NCBI GenBank assembly: GCA_002352665.1
Contig: DEIV01000050.1
Location: 1-6,056, forward strand
Source of the DNA: Flavobacteriaceae bacterium UBA2765
GTDB lineage: Bacteria > Bacteroidota > Bacteroidia > Flavobacteriales > Flavobacteriaceae
Direction: 5' to 3'
DNA: 6,056 bases
Below are positions 1-6,056 of this stretch, piece by piece (position 1 is the stretch's first letter; every line of letters starts with the position of its first letter). The position numbers and the translations under genes are program-made. Under the pieces are notes generated by a model. It was not told the origin of the DNA. It saw nothing but the letters and a program-made list of their open reading frames with translations, and did not search any database.

Positions 1-553
1 AGGCATTGTCCATTCCATCAATTAGCTGAACAAAACGCGTATTTGCAAAAGTTGCAAATCCTCTAGTGTTTACAGAGTTAAAAGTTAAACTACCTGTATT
101 CACATCTACCCCTTTTAAATTTCCAATACTTTGATAAAAAGAAGGTGCAGAAGCATTTTTTATATCTCTTACGTCCATTCTTTCTATGGTTACAGGAGAT
201 TCTCTAATACTTTCAGGGGTTCTAGATGCAGAAATTACGACTTCATCCAACGTATTGTCTGCTTCTGTCATAGCAATATCAACTACTTGGTCATTTTTTG
301 TAATTTCAACTGTTTGCGAAACATAGCCAAGATTAGAAAACACAACTTTAAAAGGTACTTCCTGACTTACTTGTAATTTGTATTTACCATCAAAATCAGT
401 AGTGGTTCCCAACGCCTTACCCTCCACTTTAATACTTGCTCCCGGTATAGGCTGCCCGTCATTTGAATCAGTAACTGTTCCTGTCACTGTAGTTTGGGCG
501 TACATAGTTGCTCCCAAAAATAGTGCTAAAACAATAGTAAAAAATTTATTCAT
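1..553 (-). CDS. TonB-dependent outer-membrane receptor, N-terminal part (runs off the left edge)
   Basis: The first 184 codons of a TonB-dependent receptor, read from ATG at 553 down to the window edge; the rest of the plug and the whole beta-barrel lie outside. Residues 1-19 form a signal peptide (charged start, hydrophobic core, ending MYAQ). Residues about 22-96 are a carboxypeptidase-regulatory-like domain, with the typical TVTGTVTD start, PIPGASIKVEG and TTTDFDGKYKL. Residues 102-120 (LDEVVISASRTPESIRESP) resemble the TonB-box/plug entry seen in Bacteroidota receptors, and the plug follows, with RFVQLIDGMDN at 173-183. Such receptors use TonB-ExbBD energy to import large or scarce ligands such as siderophores, oligosaccharides, peptides or cofactors. 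The substrate cannot be told from this part. It lacks a visible SusC-specific context (no SusD seen). It lies 95 bp downstream of the secreted protease gene on the same strand. The family call is firm. Confidence 0.93.
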   Translation of the reverse strand, partial: MNKFFTIVLALFLGATMYAQTTVTGTVTDSNDGQPIPGASIKVEGKALGTTTDFDGKYKLQVSQEVPFKVVFSNLGYVSQTVEITKNDQVVDIAMTEADNTLDEVVISASRTPESIRESPVTIERMDVRDIKNASAPSFYQSIGNLKGVDVNTGSLTFNSVNTRGFATFANTRFVQLIDGMDNA

Positions 554-648
554 AATGTTTTTTATTTGGATTAATAGGTACGCAAAATACAATTTTTTTT
601 AAATAAACATTATGAAATTGTAAATTTTAAGTAAGATTTTTTACTAAT
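554..648. other. Intergenic gap between protease and TonB receptor
   Basis: A 95-bp AT-rich spacer between two genes on the minus strand. It holds a short inverted repeat AGTAA/TTACT (630-634 and 641-645) just past the protease stop, a run of eight T on the plus strand (593-600), and the weak promoter-like box at 583-589. The 5-bp hairpin has only one G-C pair and no U-run follows it in the minus-strand transcript, so I do not call a terminator. Read-through from the protease gene into the receptor gene is possible. Confidence 0.5.
583..589 (-). promoter_or_regulatory. Possible -7 promoter box of the TonB receptor gene
   Basis: On the minus strand this reads TATTTTG, one base short of the Bacteroidota -7 consensus TAnnTTTG, and lies 29 bp upstream of the receptor ATG. 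No clear TTG box is seen at the usual distance upstream. The leader that follows is A-rich just before the ATG and lacks a Shine-Dalgarno site, as is normal in this phylum. It is a weak match in AT-rich DNA. Confidence 0.3.
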
Positions 649-3375
649 TTAATACTTAATTATCCTTTTTGAAGATTTTGCATACCCTTTTTGGATATTT
701 AAAATATAAACACCCAAAGCCAAGTTGTTGAAATTTAACTCTTTATTAAAACTACCAGTTTGATTAGTATATTTATAATTAGTTATTTTCCTTCCACTAA
801 TATCAAATAATGAAATTAAAACATCTTCCGTAGTATCAGATGCAAAGGAAACATGAATACGATCATTAAACGGATTAGGATAAATAGAGAGTTGTTGAAA
901 AGAAAAATCATCAACTTTTACTACCGGATTGGTTTGACAGAGTTCTACTGCCCAATTGTTTATTGTACCAATGTCTCCCGAAGAATTATCCACAACTCTT
1001 AATTCCCAATCACCAACGGATTGCAAACCATTAAAGCCTGCCAATAAATTAGCCGGTTTAGTTATTCCGCTAATCGCAGGAATAGCATTATTGCATATGA
1101 TTCCTGAGGCTTCATCATCAAAAACAGCATTAATATCTTCAGTTTGCGTACCTGAAGACCCACAACTCCTGTCATATACTAATACCTCAATACCATTAGG
1201 TGCTTTTAGATAAATTTGCAAATCCCATAACCAAGTATGGGTGATATCTATTGACACATTCACATCTGATATCACAAAATTATCGGTAACATTAATTGTA
1301 GAAATTATACCTGAAGGGGTAACATCGGGAATTGATTTTGGAACGTCCACCGCCTGAAAAGTTGTACAAATAGTTTCAAATGTTCCTATGGAAATATTTT
1401 CACTATTTATCGCAAAGAAAATATTTGCTACGGCCTGTACCATAATTCTCACATTAGGAGAAGGTGTATTAGGTACAATAATATTTTCGCTACCATCGTT
1501 AGGCGTATTTGAGGCTAATAATATTGGAAACGTTAAACCACCATCAGTAGACATAAAAATATTAACATTACTTTCATCAATACCATTGGCATCAGTTCCG
1601 GCCACATCCCAAGTTATTAATTGACTGTCATTTTCAGTCCATAATATACCTGCTGTATTTTGCGAAGTCACTACAAAAGGACCCGCAACATCATTTACTG
1701 TAATTTGATTATTATCGGCTATTACTTCACCTTCGCCCACAACATTATCTCTAACGGCTAATGAAAAATTTATTGTTCTAGAAACACTTGGCAACACCTC
1801 CCAGGTAGAAGGACTTCCTGAAGCTAAGGTAGACAAATTAGGAAAATATCTATTAGTTTCCATAGTTGGAGGATAAGAACGAAAAATTGCACCCACCGTC
1901 TGCGTGGATGAAGGTGGAATATCAATACCTACTACCTCATTATCAATTTGCTCCCAACAATAAGTCAATACATTCCCATCTGCATCAGCACCTTGACCTC
2001 TTAAAACAAAAGGCGTAGATTTTGGTATCATAAAATTATTACCCGCATTTACAGTAGGCAGATTTAGATTTAACACAAAATCAGAAACTATGGCACACTG
2101 ACCATTACCTGCAGTATAATTATTTACTATTTCAGCTATACTAATGATATGAAAATAAGCATCACTATTGCCTTGAACATTTTGAGGGCTACATATACCG
2201 GCATAGGCCATTACTGTTGATCCACTTCCGGGTTCAACTGCAGTTTCATTATTTCTATTACCATTGGCACAATTAGCAGCTGTACCATTAAATGTATGGT
2301 TAGCTCCATATTGATGTCCCATTTCATGAGTAACATAGTCAACATCAAAACTATCTCCAACAGGAAAATCAGAACCTGTTACTCCTCCGGCTTTTGAAGA
2401 AGTACAAACAGAAGCAAGATTTGCTACACCTCCACCACCTGTACTAAACACATGCCCAATGTCATAATTTGCCAATCCTATTATATTATTTATGGTAGTT
2501 TGATTTTGAGAGAGCATTGCCGATCCATTATCATTAGTATATGGATCTGTTCCCGGGTCAGTTTCTAAAAAAATTAATTGGTCATTATTAGCCACCAGTT
2601 GCATGGTTATTGCAACATCTCGTTCAAAAATTGGATTTACCCTGACCATAGTAACCGCAATGGCTGACATTACTGCATTAATAGAATCTGTACAAGAACT
2701 ACCAACACCAACTCCCGCTGCATCAACATGAAAATTTGAATACTCTATTGTAGTAGCAATTGCCAATCTAAATGTTCGTAATTTTAAATCGTTGGTAGTT
2801 GTATTTTTAAAACCCTTATCTTTCGGCTTTATTGAAATTGAGTTTTCCGTTAAACATTCAAATCCTTTTTGAGTTGTTGCATCCTTTTTATAGTACACAT
2901 TATATTTCTTTCTATTGCGAGTATAAGGATCAATAAATATTGTTCCCTTTTCAGGGGATAATATCATGGCATATAATCCTAAAGCATTTATTGTAAAATG
3001 GATAGTAGAAGATCTATCGGCTATATCTTCACCCTTATAAGATTTTATGGTAGGAAATTTTTTAGCTAAATCAGGATGCAATAAAGAAGTTTCTGACACC
3101 TTATATTTTATAAGATTGCCTTCGGCATCAGGAAATTCAACAATTTGAATTGCCTTGTTTGATTTTTGTAGACTCAGAAGATTGCTTTTTAGCTTATTAA
3201 TATCTAAAGCATAAATCTTATGCTTTTGTAAAATTACTTTTTTATCTATAAGCTCTTCAGACGAATCAATTCTGCTAAGTGCAGACCAAATGTCTTTTTC
3301 TTGTGAGAATCCAACAAAATTCATCAACAAAAAACTTACAATTAAGAAAAAATAACAGCAATTTTTAATTCTCAT
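649..3375 (-). CDS. Secreted reprolysin-like zinc metalloprotease with P-domain and T9SS sorting domain
   Basis: A 908-residue exported metzincin peptidase. Residues 1-24 are a signal peptide (hydrophobic core 8-22, likely cut near FSQ). Residues 25 to about 197 look like a pro-region. The catalytic domain starts near LRTFRLAIATTIEY (199-212) and carries the zinc motif HEMGHQYGANH at 350-360: ligands His350, His354 and His360, general base Glu351, and Met389 in the Met-turn STVMAYAG. Residues about 440-665 appear to be two beta-sandwich (Ig/PKD-like) modules. Residues about 668-813 match a proprotein-convertase P-domain (WDLQIYLKAPNG, then GDWELRVVDNSSGD and INNWAVELC). Residues 828-908 are a type A T9SS C-terminal domain (LSIYPNPFNDRIHVSF ... 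FDISGRKI ... LALGVYILNIQ). The protein should cross the outer membrane by T9SS and be released or surface-bound. The ATG at 3375 is chosen because it gives a complete signal peptide. The ORF is intact with all catalytic residues present. The substrate is unknown; protein degradation for nutrition is a reasonable inference. Confidence 0.95.
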   Translation of the reverse strand: MRIKNCCYFFLIVSFLLMNFVGFSQEKDIWSALSRIDSSEELIDKKVILQKHKIYALDINKLKSNLLSLQKSNKAIQIVEFPDAEGNLIKYKVSETSLLHPDLAKKFPTIKSYKGEDIADRSSTIHFTINALGLYAMILSPEKGTIFIDPYTRNRKKYNVYYKKDATTQKGFECLTENSISIKPKDKGFKNTTTNDLKLRTFRLAIATTIEYSNFHVDAAGVGVGSSCTDSINAVMSAIAVTMVRVNPIFERDVAITMQLVANNDQLIFLETDPGTDPYTNDNGSAMLSQNQTTINNIIGLANYDIGHVFSTGGGGVANLASVCTSSKAGGVTGSDFPVGDSFDVDYVTHEMGHQYGANHTFNGTAANCANGNRNNETAVEPGSGSTVMAYAGICSPQNVQGNSDAYFHIISIAEIVNNYTAGNGQCAIVSDFVLNLNLPTVNAGNNFMIPKSTPFVLRGQGADADGNVLTYCWEQIDNEVVGIDIPPSSTQTVGAIFRSYPPTMETNRYFPNLSTLASGSPSTWEVLPSVSRTINFSLAVRDNVVGEGEVIADNNQITVNDVAGPFVVTSQNTAGILWTENDSQLITWDVAGTDANGIDESNVNIFMSTDGGLTFPILLASNTPNDGSENIIVPNTPSPNVRIMVQAVANIFFAINSENISIGTFETICTTFQAVDVPKSIPDVTPSGIISTINVTDNFVISDVNVSIDITHTWLWDLQIYLKAPNGIEVLVYDRSCGSSGTQTEDINAVFDDEASGIICNNAIPAISGITKPANLLAGFNGLQSVGDWELRVVDNSSGDIGTINNWAVELCQTNPVVKVDDFSFQQLSIYPNPFNDRIHVSFASDTTEDVLISLFDISGRKITNYKYTNQTGSFNKELNFNNLALGVYILNIQKGYAKSSKRIIKY

Positions 3376-3382
3376 GATTAAG

Positions 3383-3390
3383 CAAATATA
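3383..3390 (-). promoter_or_regulatory. Putative -7 box (TATATTTG) of the protease gene
   Basis: The minus strand reads TATATTTG, an exact match to the Bacteroidota consensus TAnnTTTG, ending 7 bp before the ATG at 3375. A start site a few bases downstream of the box would give a leader of roughly 0-3 bases, that is, a leaderless or nearly leaderless mRNA. No convincing TTG box lies at the usual spacing upstream, and the region is extremely AT-rich, so a chance match is possible. Confidence 0.45.
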
Positions 3391-3424
3391 ATTATAAGTT
3401 TTTAAATTAAATTTTATTATTCAA

Positions 3425-3432
3425 TACCTTTG
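3425..3432 (+). promoter_or_regulatory. Putative -7 box (TACCTTTG) of the lipoprotein gene
   Basis: TACCTTTG fits the Bacteroidota -7 consensus TAnnTTTG exactly, and its three G/C bases make it stand out in a spacer with only 9 G/C in 71 bp. It ends 14 bp before the ATG at 3447, implying a leader of about 7-10 bases. The -33 element is not obvious. It points away from the protease promoter, making this a divergent control region. Confidence 0.5.
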
Positions 3433-3446
3433 TAAAAATTCATTTT

Positions 3447-3986
3447 ATGAGACCTATATTATGTACTATTTTTCTATTCTTATTTATCAACTGTAAAAGC
3501 AAACAATTAGATCAACAACATACGCTAAGGTCAGAAAAAACAATATATAAATTAGAGCACTGTAACGAAAATGCACAATGTAGTATAGAAATTACACCCA
3601 ACACCAATCTTATTCTTAAACAAGATGAGCTCCAAAATTCCTACATTGATTTTGAAAAAGGTGATAAGGTTATTGTTAAATATGAGTTTAAAAGAAATGA
3701 ATTACCTAACACCGCAGACGGTCATCATATAGAATTGATCTATTTTGAAATGGACAAAAATACTGAACAACTCTTTTTAACTAATGAAGAGCTGCAATCG
3801 ATTAAAATGGTTTATGGCAGATTGTGCTATTGTAAGGGTACTTCAGGGTATTTTAAAGTTACAAATGGTAACTTAAAACTAATTCATAAAAATGATGAAA
3901 TGACCATTGAGCTTGATTTTAAGGTTGGTAAGATACCTCAATTGCTAAGTGGAATAAATGAAACTATAAAACTTAAAAGAAATTAA
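3447..3986 (+). CDS. Small predicted lipoprotein of unknown function
   Basis: A 179-residue protein I do not recognise. Residues 2-15 form a short, very hydrophobic export signal followed by Cys16 in FINCKSK, a loose but acceptable Bacteroidota lipobox, so it is probably lipidated and placed in the envelope. The Lys/Ser residues right after the cysteine do not decide its final location. The mature part (17-179) is hydrophilic, with alternating hydrophobic and charged residues that suggest mostly beta structure. Four further cysteines come in two close pairs, Cys39/Cys45 (HCNENAQC) and Cys127/Cys129 (LCYC), which could form disulfides outside the cytoplasm. The ATG at 3447 gives the signal sequence, and a promoter-like box lies just upstream. 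It is divergent from the protease and 69 bp before ribF on the same strand. It is probably a lineage-restricted hypothetical lipoprotein; no function is proposed. Confidence 0.8.
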   Translation: MRPILCTIFLFLFINCKSKQLDQQHTLRSEKTIYKLEHCNENAQCSIEITPNTNLILKQDELQNSYIDFEKGDKVIVKYEFKRNELPNTADGHHIELIYFEMDKNTEQLFLTNEELQSIKMVYGRLCYCKGTSGYFKVTNGNLKLIHKNDEMTIELDFKVGKIPQLLSGINETIKLKRN

Positions 3987-4012
3987 TAGCAACTGCTAAG
4001 ACTTCCAGTCTC

Positions 4013-4031
4013 AATAGTTTTAACTATTTTT
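4013..4031 (+). terminator. Weak hairpin with T-run after the lipoprotein gene
   Basis: AATAGTT (4013-4019) and AACTATT (4022-4028) are inverted repeats followed by a short T-run ending at 4031, 27 bp past the lipoprotein stop. Realistically this is a 5-6 bp stem with a 4-6 base loop and only one G-C pair, so it is a poor intrinsic terminator. It also overlaps the candidate ribF promoter box, so it may not act as a terminator at all. Confidence 0.25.
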
Positions 4032-4032
4032 G
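4025..4032 (+). promoter_or_regulatory. Putative -7 box (TATTTTTG) of ribF
   Basis: TATTTTTG matches TAnnTTTG exactly and ends 23 bp before the GTG start of ribF, which would give a leader of about 16-18 bases, too short for an FMN riboswitch. No clear -33 TTG is present. If it works, ribF and the gene after it can be transcribed independently of the lipoprotein gene. Confidence 0.4.
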
Positions 4033-4055
4033 GACTTTAAAAACTTTCCTTATTT

Positions 4056-4994
4056 GTGAAAATATTCCATACGTCTAAAGAATTTATTGCTAAAGAAAAC
4101 ACCTCAATAATTACTATTGGTACTTTTGATGGGGTTCATGTTGGACATCAAGAAATAATAAAAAACTTAGTAAACCAATCTGAGAATGACAATAGCGTTA
4201 TTCTTACATTTTTCCCGCATCCCAGAATGGTATTACAAAAAGGTGTAGATTTAAAACTATTAACCACCTTAAACGAAAAAATTACTTTATTAGAAAAATT
4301 AGGACTTGATTGTTTGGTTATAGAACCCTTTACCAAAGAATTTTCTAGATTAACTGCTCTAGATTTCGTAAGAAACATTCTAATAAAACAGTTAAAACTT
4401 AAAAAATTAGTGATTGGATACGACCATCATTTTGGTAGAAATAGAGAAGGTAATTTTAACCAGTTACAAGAATACGGTACTATTTACGGATTTGATGTGG
4501 AAGAGATTCCTGCCAAAGACATAAAAAATATTTCAGTGAGTTCAACAAAAATTCGCAAGGCTTTGGCCGAAGGTCAAATTGAAAAAGCAAACACTTATTT
4601 AGGATATGAATTTATGCTTTCTGGAAAAATTGTTCATGGAAAAGGGTTAGGTCAGAAATATCACTATCCAACTGTGAATATTCATATAGCAGAACCTTAT
4701 AAATTGATACCTAAATCTGGAGTTTACGTGGTTAAGACAACTATTGGTAATCAAAATTTATTTGGGATTATGAATATTGGTAATCGCCCTACCATAGATG
4801 GTGAAAATCAAACCATTGAGGTACATTTACTGGATTTTGATGCCGATATTTATGGAGAATCTATTCAAGTCCATCTTGCTTATCGCTTACGCGATGAAGA
4901 AAAGTTTGATAGTCTTGACCATTTATTCAACCAAATTAGAAAAGATGAAACGCAAGCTAGAAAACTAATTTCCATTGGAAAAATTTCTTTTTAG
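4056..4994 (+). CDS. ribF: Bifunctional riboflavin kinase / FAD synthetase
   Basis: A cytoplasmic enzyme of 312 residues, the normal length, that phosphorylates riboflavin to FMN and then adenylylates FMN to FAD. The N-terminal FAD synthetase (nucleotidyltransferase) domain shows GTFDGVHVGH at 22-31, FFPHP at 52-56, GYDHHFGRNREG at 121-132 and SSTKIRKAL at 162-170. The C-terminal riboflavin kinase domain begins near 183, with GKIVHGKGLG (190-199), PTVN (205-208), GIMNIGNRPT (237-246) and IEVHLLDFDADIYG (254-267), where Glu255 is the expected catalytic base. Both halves look intact. The start is GTG at 4056: the frame has a TAA at 4038-4040 and no ATG between, and MKIFHTSKEF is a normal family beginning. 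The leader has no Shine-Dalgarno site. The end overlaps the next gene by 20 bp, suggesting co-transcription and coupled translation. No FMN riboswitch can fit in the 69-bp upstream gap. Confidence 0.97.
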   Translation: MKIFHTSKEFIAKENTSIITIGTFDGVHVGHQEIIKNLVNQSENDNSVILTFFPHPRMVLQKGVDLKLLTTLNEKITLLEKLGLDCLVIEPFTKEFSRLTALDFVRNILIKQLKLKKLVIGYDHHFGRNREGNFNQLQEYGTIYGFDVEEIPAKDIKNISVSSTKIRKALAEGQIEKANTYLGYEFMLSGKIVHGKGLGQKYHYPTVNIHIAEPYKLIPKSGVYVVKTTIGNQNLFGIMNIGNRPTIDGENQTIEVHLLDFDADIYGESIQVHLAYRLRDEEKFDSLDHLFNQIRKDETQARKLISIGKISF

Positions 4995-6056
4995 GCATAT
5001 TGACAATACACCATTAGTAGTGTTTAGAATTATTTTCGGATTGTTACTTTTATTGGAATCCGTTGGTGCCATTTTTACCGGATGGATCACAAAAACACTG
5101 GTTGAACCTCAATTCACATTTAACTTTATCGGTTTTGACTTTTTACAACCGCTTTCCGGTAATGGAATGTATTTTTACTATCTGATCATGGGTGTTTTTG
5201 GATTTTGTGTCATGATTGGTTATAGGTATAAATTGGCCATAATTTCATTCTTTTTAATGTGGACAGCTACCTATTTAATGCAAAAATCGTCATATAATAA
5301 TCATTATTATTTAACGGCATTATTAAGTTTTTTAATGATATTTCAACCTGCTCATAATTATCTTTCTATTGATGTAAAGAGAAAACCCCAATTAAAATCA
5401 ATTTCAGTTCCCTTTTGGACATCCCTAATCTTAATGCTTCAGATTGGTTTGGTATATTTTTATGGAGGCATTGCTAAAATATATCCAGACTGGCTAGAGG
5501 CAATTCCTGCTAAACAATTTTTATCCTCTAAAACAAACTATCTAATAGTTGGTGGTCTATTTACAAAGGAATGGTTTCATTTTGCATTAAGTTATGGCGG
5601 ATTATTTTTTGATCTATTGATAGTGCCCTTATTATTATTTAGAAAAACTAGAATTTTTGGCTTTGCATTATCAGTATTTTTTCATCTTTTTAATGCTATA
5701 ATTTTTCAAGTAGGTATTTTCCCTTTTTTAACTTTATCATTTGCAGTATTCTTTTTTGAACCTAAAACCATCCATAATATATTCTTAAAAAGAAAACCTT
5801 TTTACAATAAAAATGAAATTATTCCACCTCAACGAAAAAACATATACTATTTTCTTATTGGAATTTACTTTACGGTACAAATAGTTTTACCACTACGCCA
5901 TTGGTTTATAGACGACAATGTGTTGTGGACAGAAGAAGGTCATCGTTTAAGTTGGCGAATGATGCTTCGTTCAAAAAGCGGCTATCAAAATTTTACCATC
6001 CAAAATAAATTAACTTCTCACGCTGTCTGGTGCCGACACCATAACCAGCAGTATCA
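4975..6056 (+). CDS. HTTM / vitamin K-dependent gamma-carboxylase-like membrane protein (3' end outside window)
   Basis: An open frame with no stop from 4975 to the window edge, 360 codons. The frame is closed by TAA at 4966-4968, and the only usable start before the first helix is TTG at 4975, giving MEKFLFRHIDNTPLVVFR; the first in-frame ATG is codon 65, inside the conserved domain. Hydrophobic segments near 14-37, 65-83, 87-102, 113-125, 147-166, 205-222, 228-260 and 290-306 make it a multi-pass inner-membrane protein. By family knowledge, human gamma-glutamyl carboxylase uses His160 and Lys218; the matching places here are His110 in YNNHYYL and Lys168 in GGIAKIYPDW, with the same 58-residue spacing. 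HLFNAIIFQVGIF (237-249) and LSWRMMLRSKS (325-335) are also family-like. The human enzyme carboxylates glutamate using reduced vitamin K; the bacterial substrate is unknown. Family members are usually somewhat longer, so the C-terminal part is missing. Residues 349-360 lie in an unusually GC-rich tail and may be unreliable. Confidence 0.9.
   Translation, partial: MEKFLFRHIDNTPLVVFRIIFGLLLLLESVGAIFTGWITKTLVEPQFTFNFIGFDFLQPLSGNGMYFYYLIMGVFGFCVMIGYRYKLAIISFFLMWTATYLMQKSSYNNHYYLTALLSFLMIFQPAHNYLSIDVKRKPQLKSISVPFWTSLILMLQIGLVYFYGGIAKIYPDWLEAIPAKQFLSSKTNYLIVGGLFTKEWFHFALSYGGLFFDLLIVPLLLFRKTRIFGFALSVFFHLFNAIIFQVGIFPFLTLSFAVFFFEPKTIHNIFLKRKPFYNKNEIIPPQRKNIYYFLIGIYFTVQIVLPLRHWFIDDNVLWTEEGHRLSWRMMLRSKSGYQNFTIQNKLTSHAVWCRHHNQQY

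Noticed and set aside
131..602. Two plus-strand open frames of 74-81 codons (131-376 and 378-602)
   Set aside because: They lie antisense to the start of the TonB receptor gene, whose minus-strand translation has a clear signal peptide and domains. Their products show no recognisable features.
630..645. Terminator after the protease gene
   Set aside because: The AGTAA/TTACT stem is five base pairs with a single G-C pair and lacks a U-run in the minus-strand direction.
956..1624. Plus-strand open frames at 956-1213 and 1388-1624
   Set aside because: They are antisense to the P-domain and Ig-like part of the intact protease gene and have no family features.
3987..4055. FMN riboswitch upstream of ribF
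   Set aside because: The 69-bp gap is far too short for an FMN aptamer, and no conserved core elements are visible.
4148..4378. Minus-strand open frame of 76 codons within ribF
   Set aside because: It is antisense to the conserved FAD synthetase domain of ribF and looks like a chance frame.
1..6056. CRISPR array, tRNA, rRNA, insertion sequence, toxin-antitoxin or defence system
   Set aside because: I read both strands and found no regularly spaced repeats, tRNA-like cloverleaf, transposase, or defence-family protein. All long frames are accounted for by housekeeping or envelope genes.

Overview
The window looks like ordinary chromosomal DNA from a marine-type Flavobacteriia (Bacteroidota). 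The evidence is low G+C, A-rich leaders without Shine-Dalgarno sites, exact matches to the Bacteroidota -7 promoter box TAnnTTTG, a TonB-dependent receptor with an N-terminal carboxypeptidase-regulatory-like domain, and a protease ending in a type IX secretion (T9SS) sorting domain. Genus cannot be fixed from the sequence alone.

Layout. The left half is on the minus strand: the 5' part of a TonB-dependent receptor gene (1-553, runs off the left edge) and, upstream of it, a 908-residue secreted metzincin protease (649-3375) with a P-domain and a T9SS signal. A very AT-rich 71-bp divergent intergenic region (3376-3446) separates these from the plus-strand genes: a small lipoprotein of unknown function (3447-3986), the bifunctional riboflavin kinase/FAD synthetase ribF (4056-4994, GTG start), and a membrane protein of the HTTM / vitamin K-dependent gamma-carboxylase family (4975 to beyond 6056). 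The last gene is easy to miss because it has no ATG near its beginning; its only sensible start is a TTG inside the end of ribF.

How the genes relate. The minus-strand pair belongs to the cell envelope: an exported protease and an outer-membrane importer, which could act together in degrading and taking up protein-derived nutrients, though nothing in the sequence proves a joint role. RibF makes FMN and FAD. The carboxylase-like gene overlaps ribF by 20 bp and is almost certainly co-transcribed with it. It keeps the His and Lys that correspond to the active-site residues of the human enzyme, so it may be a working carboxylase/epoxidase with unknown substrate.

I see no rRNA, tRNA, CRISPR array, insertion sequence or phage gene. 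The most interesting item is the carboxylase homologue translationally linked to ribF. A technical oddity is the last 38 bases, which are strikingly GC-rich compared with everything else and may be a contig-end artefact.
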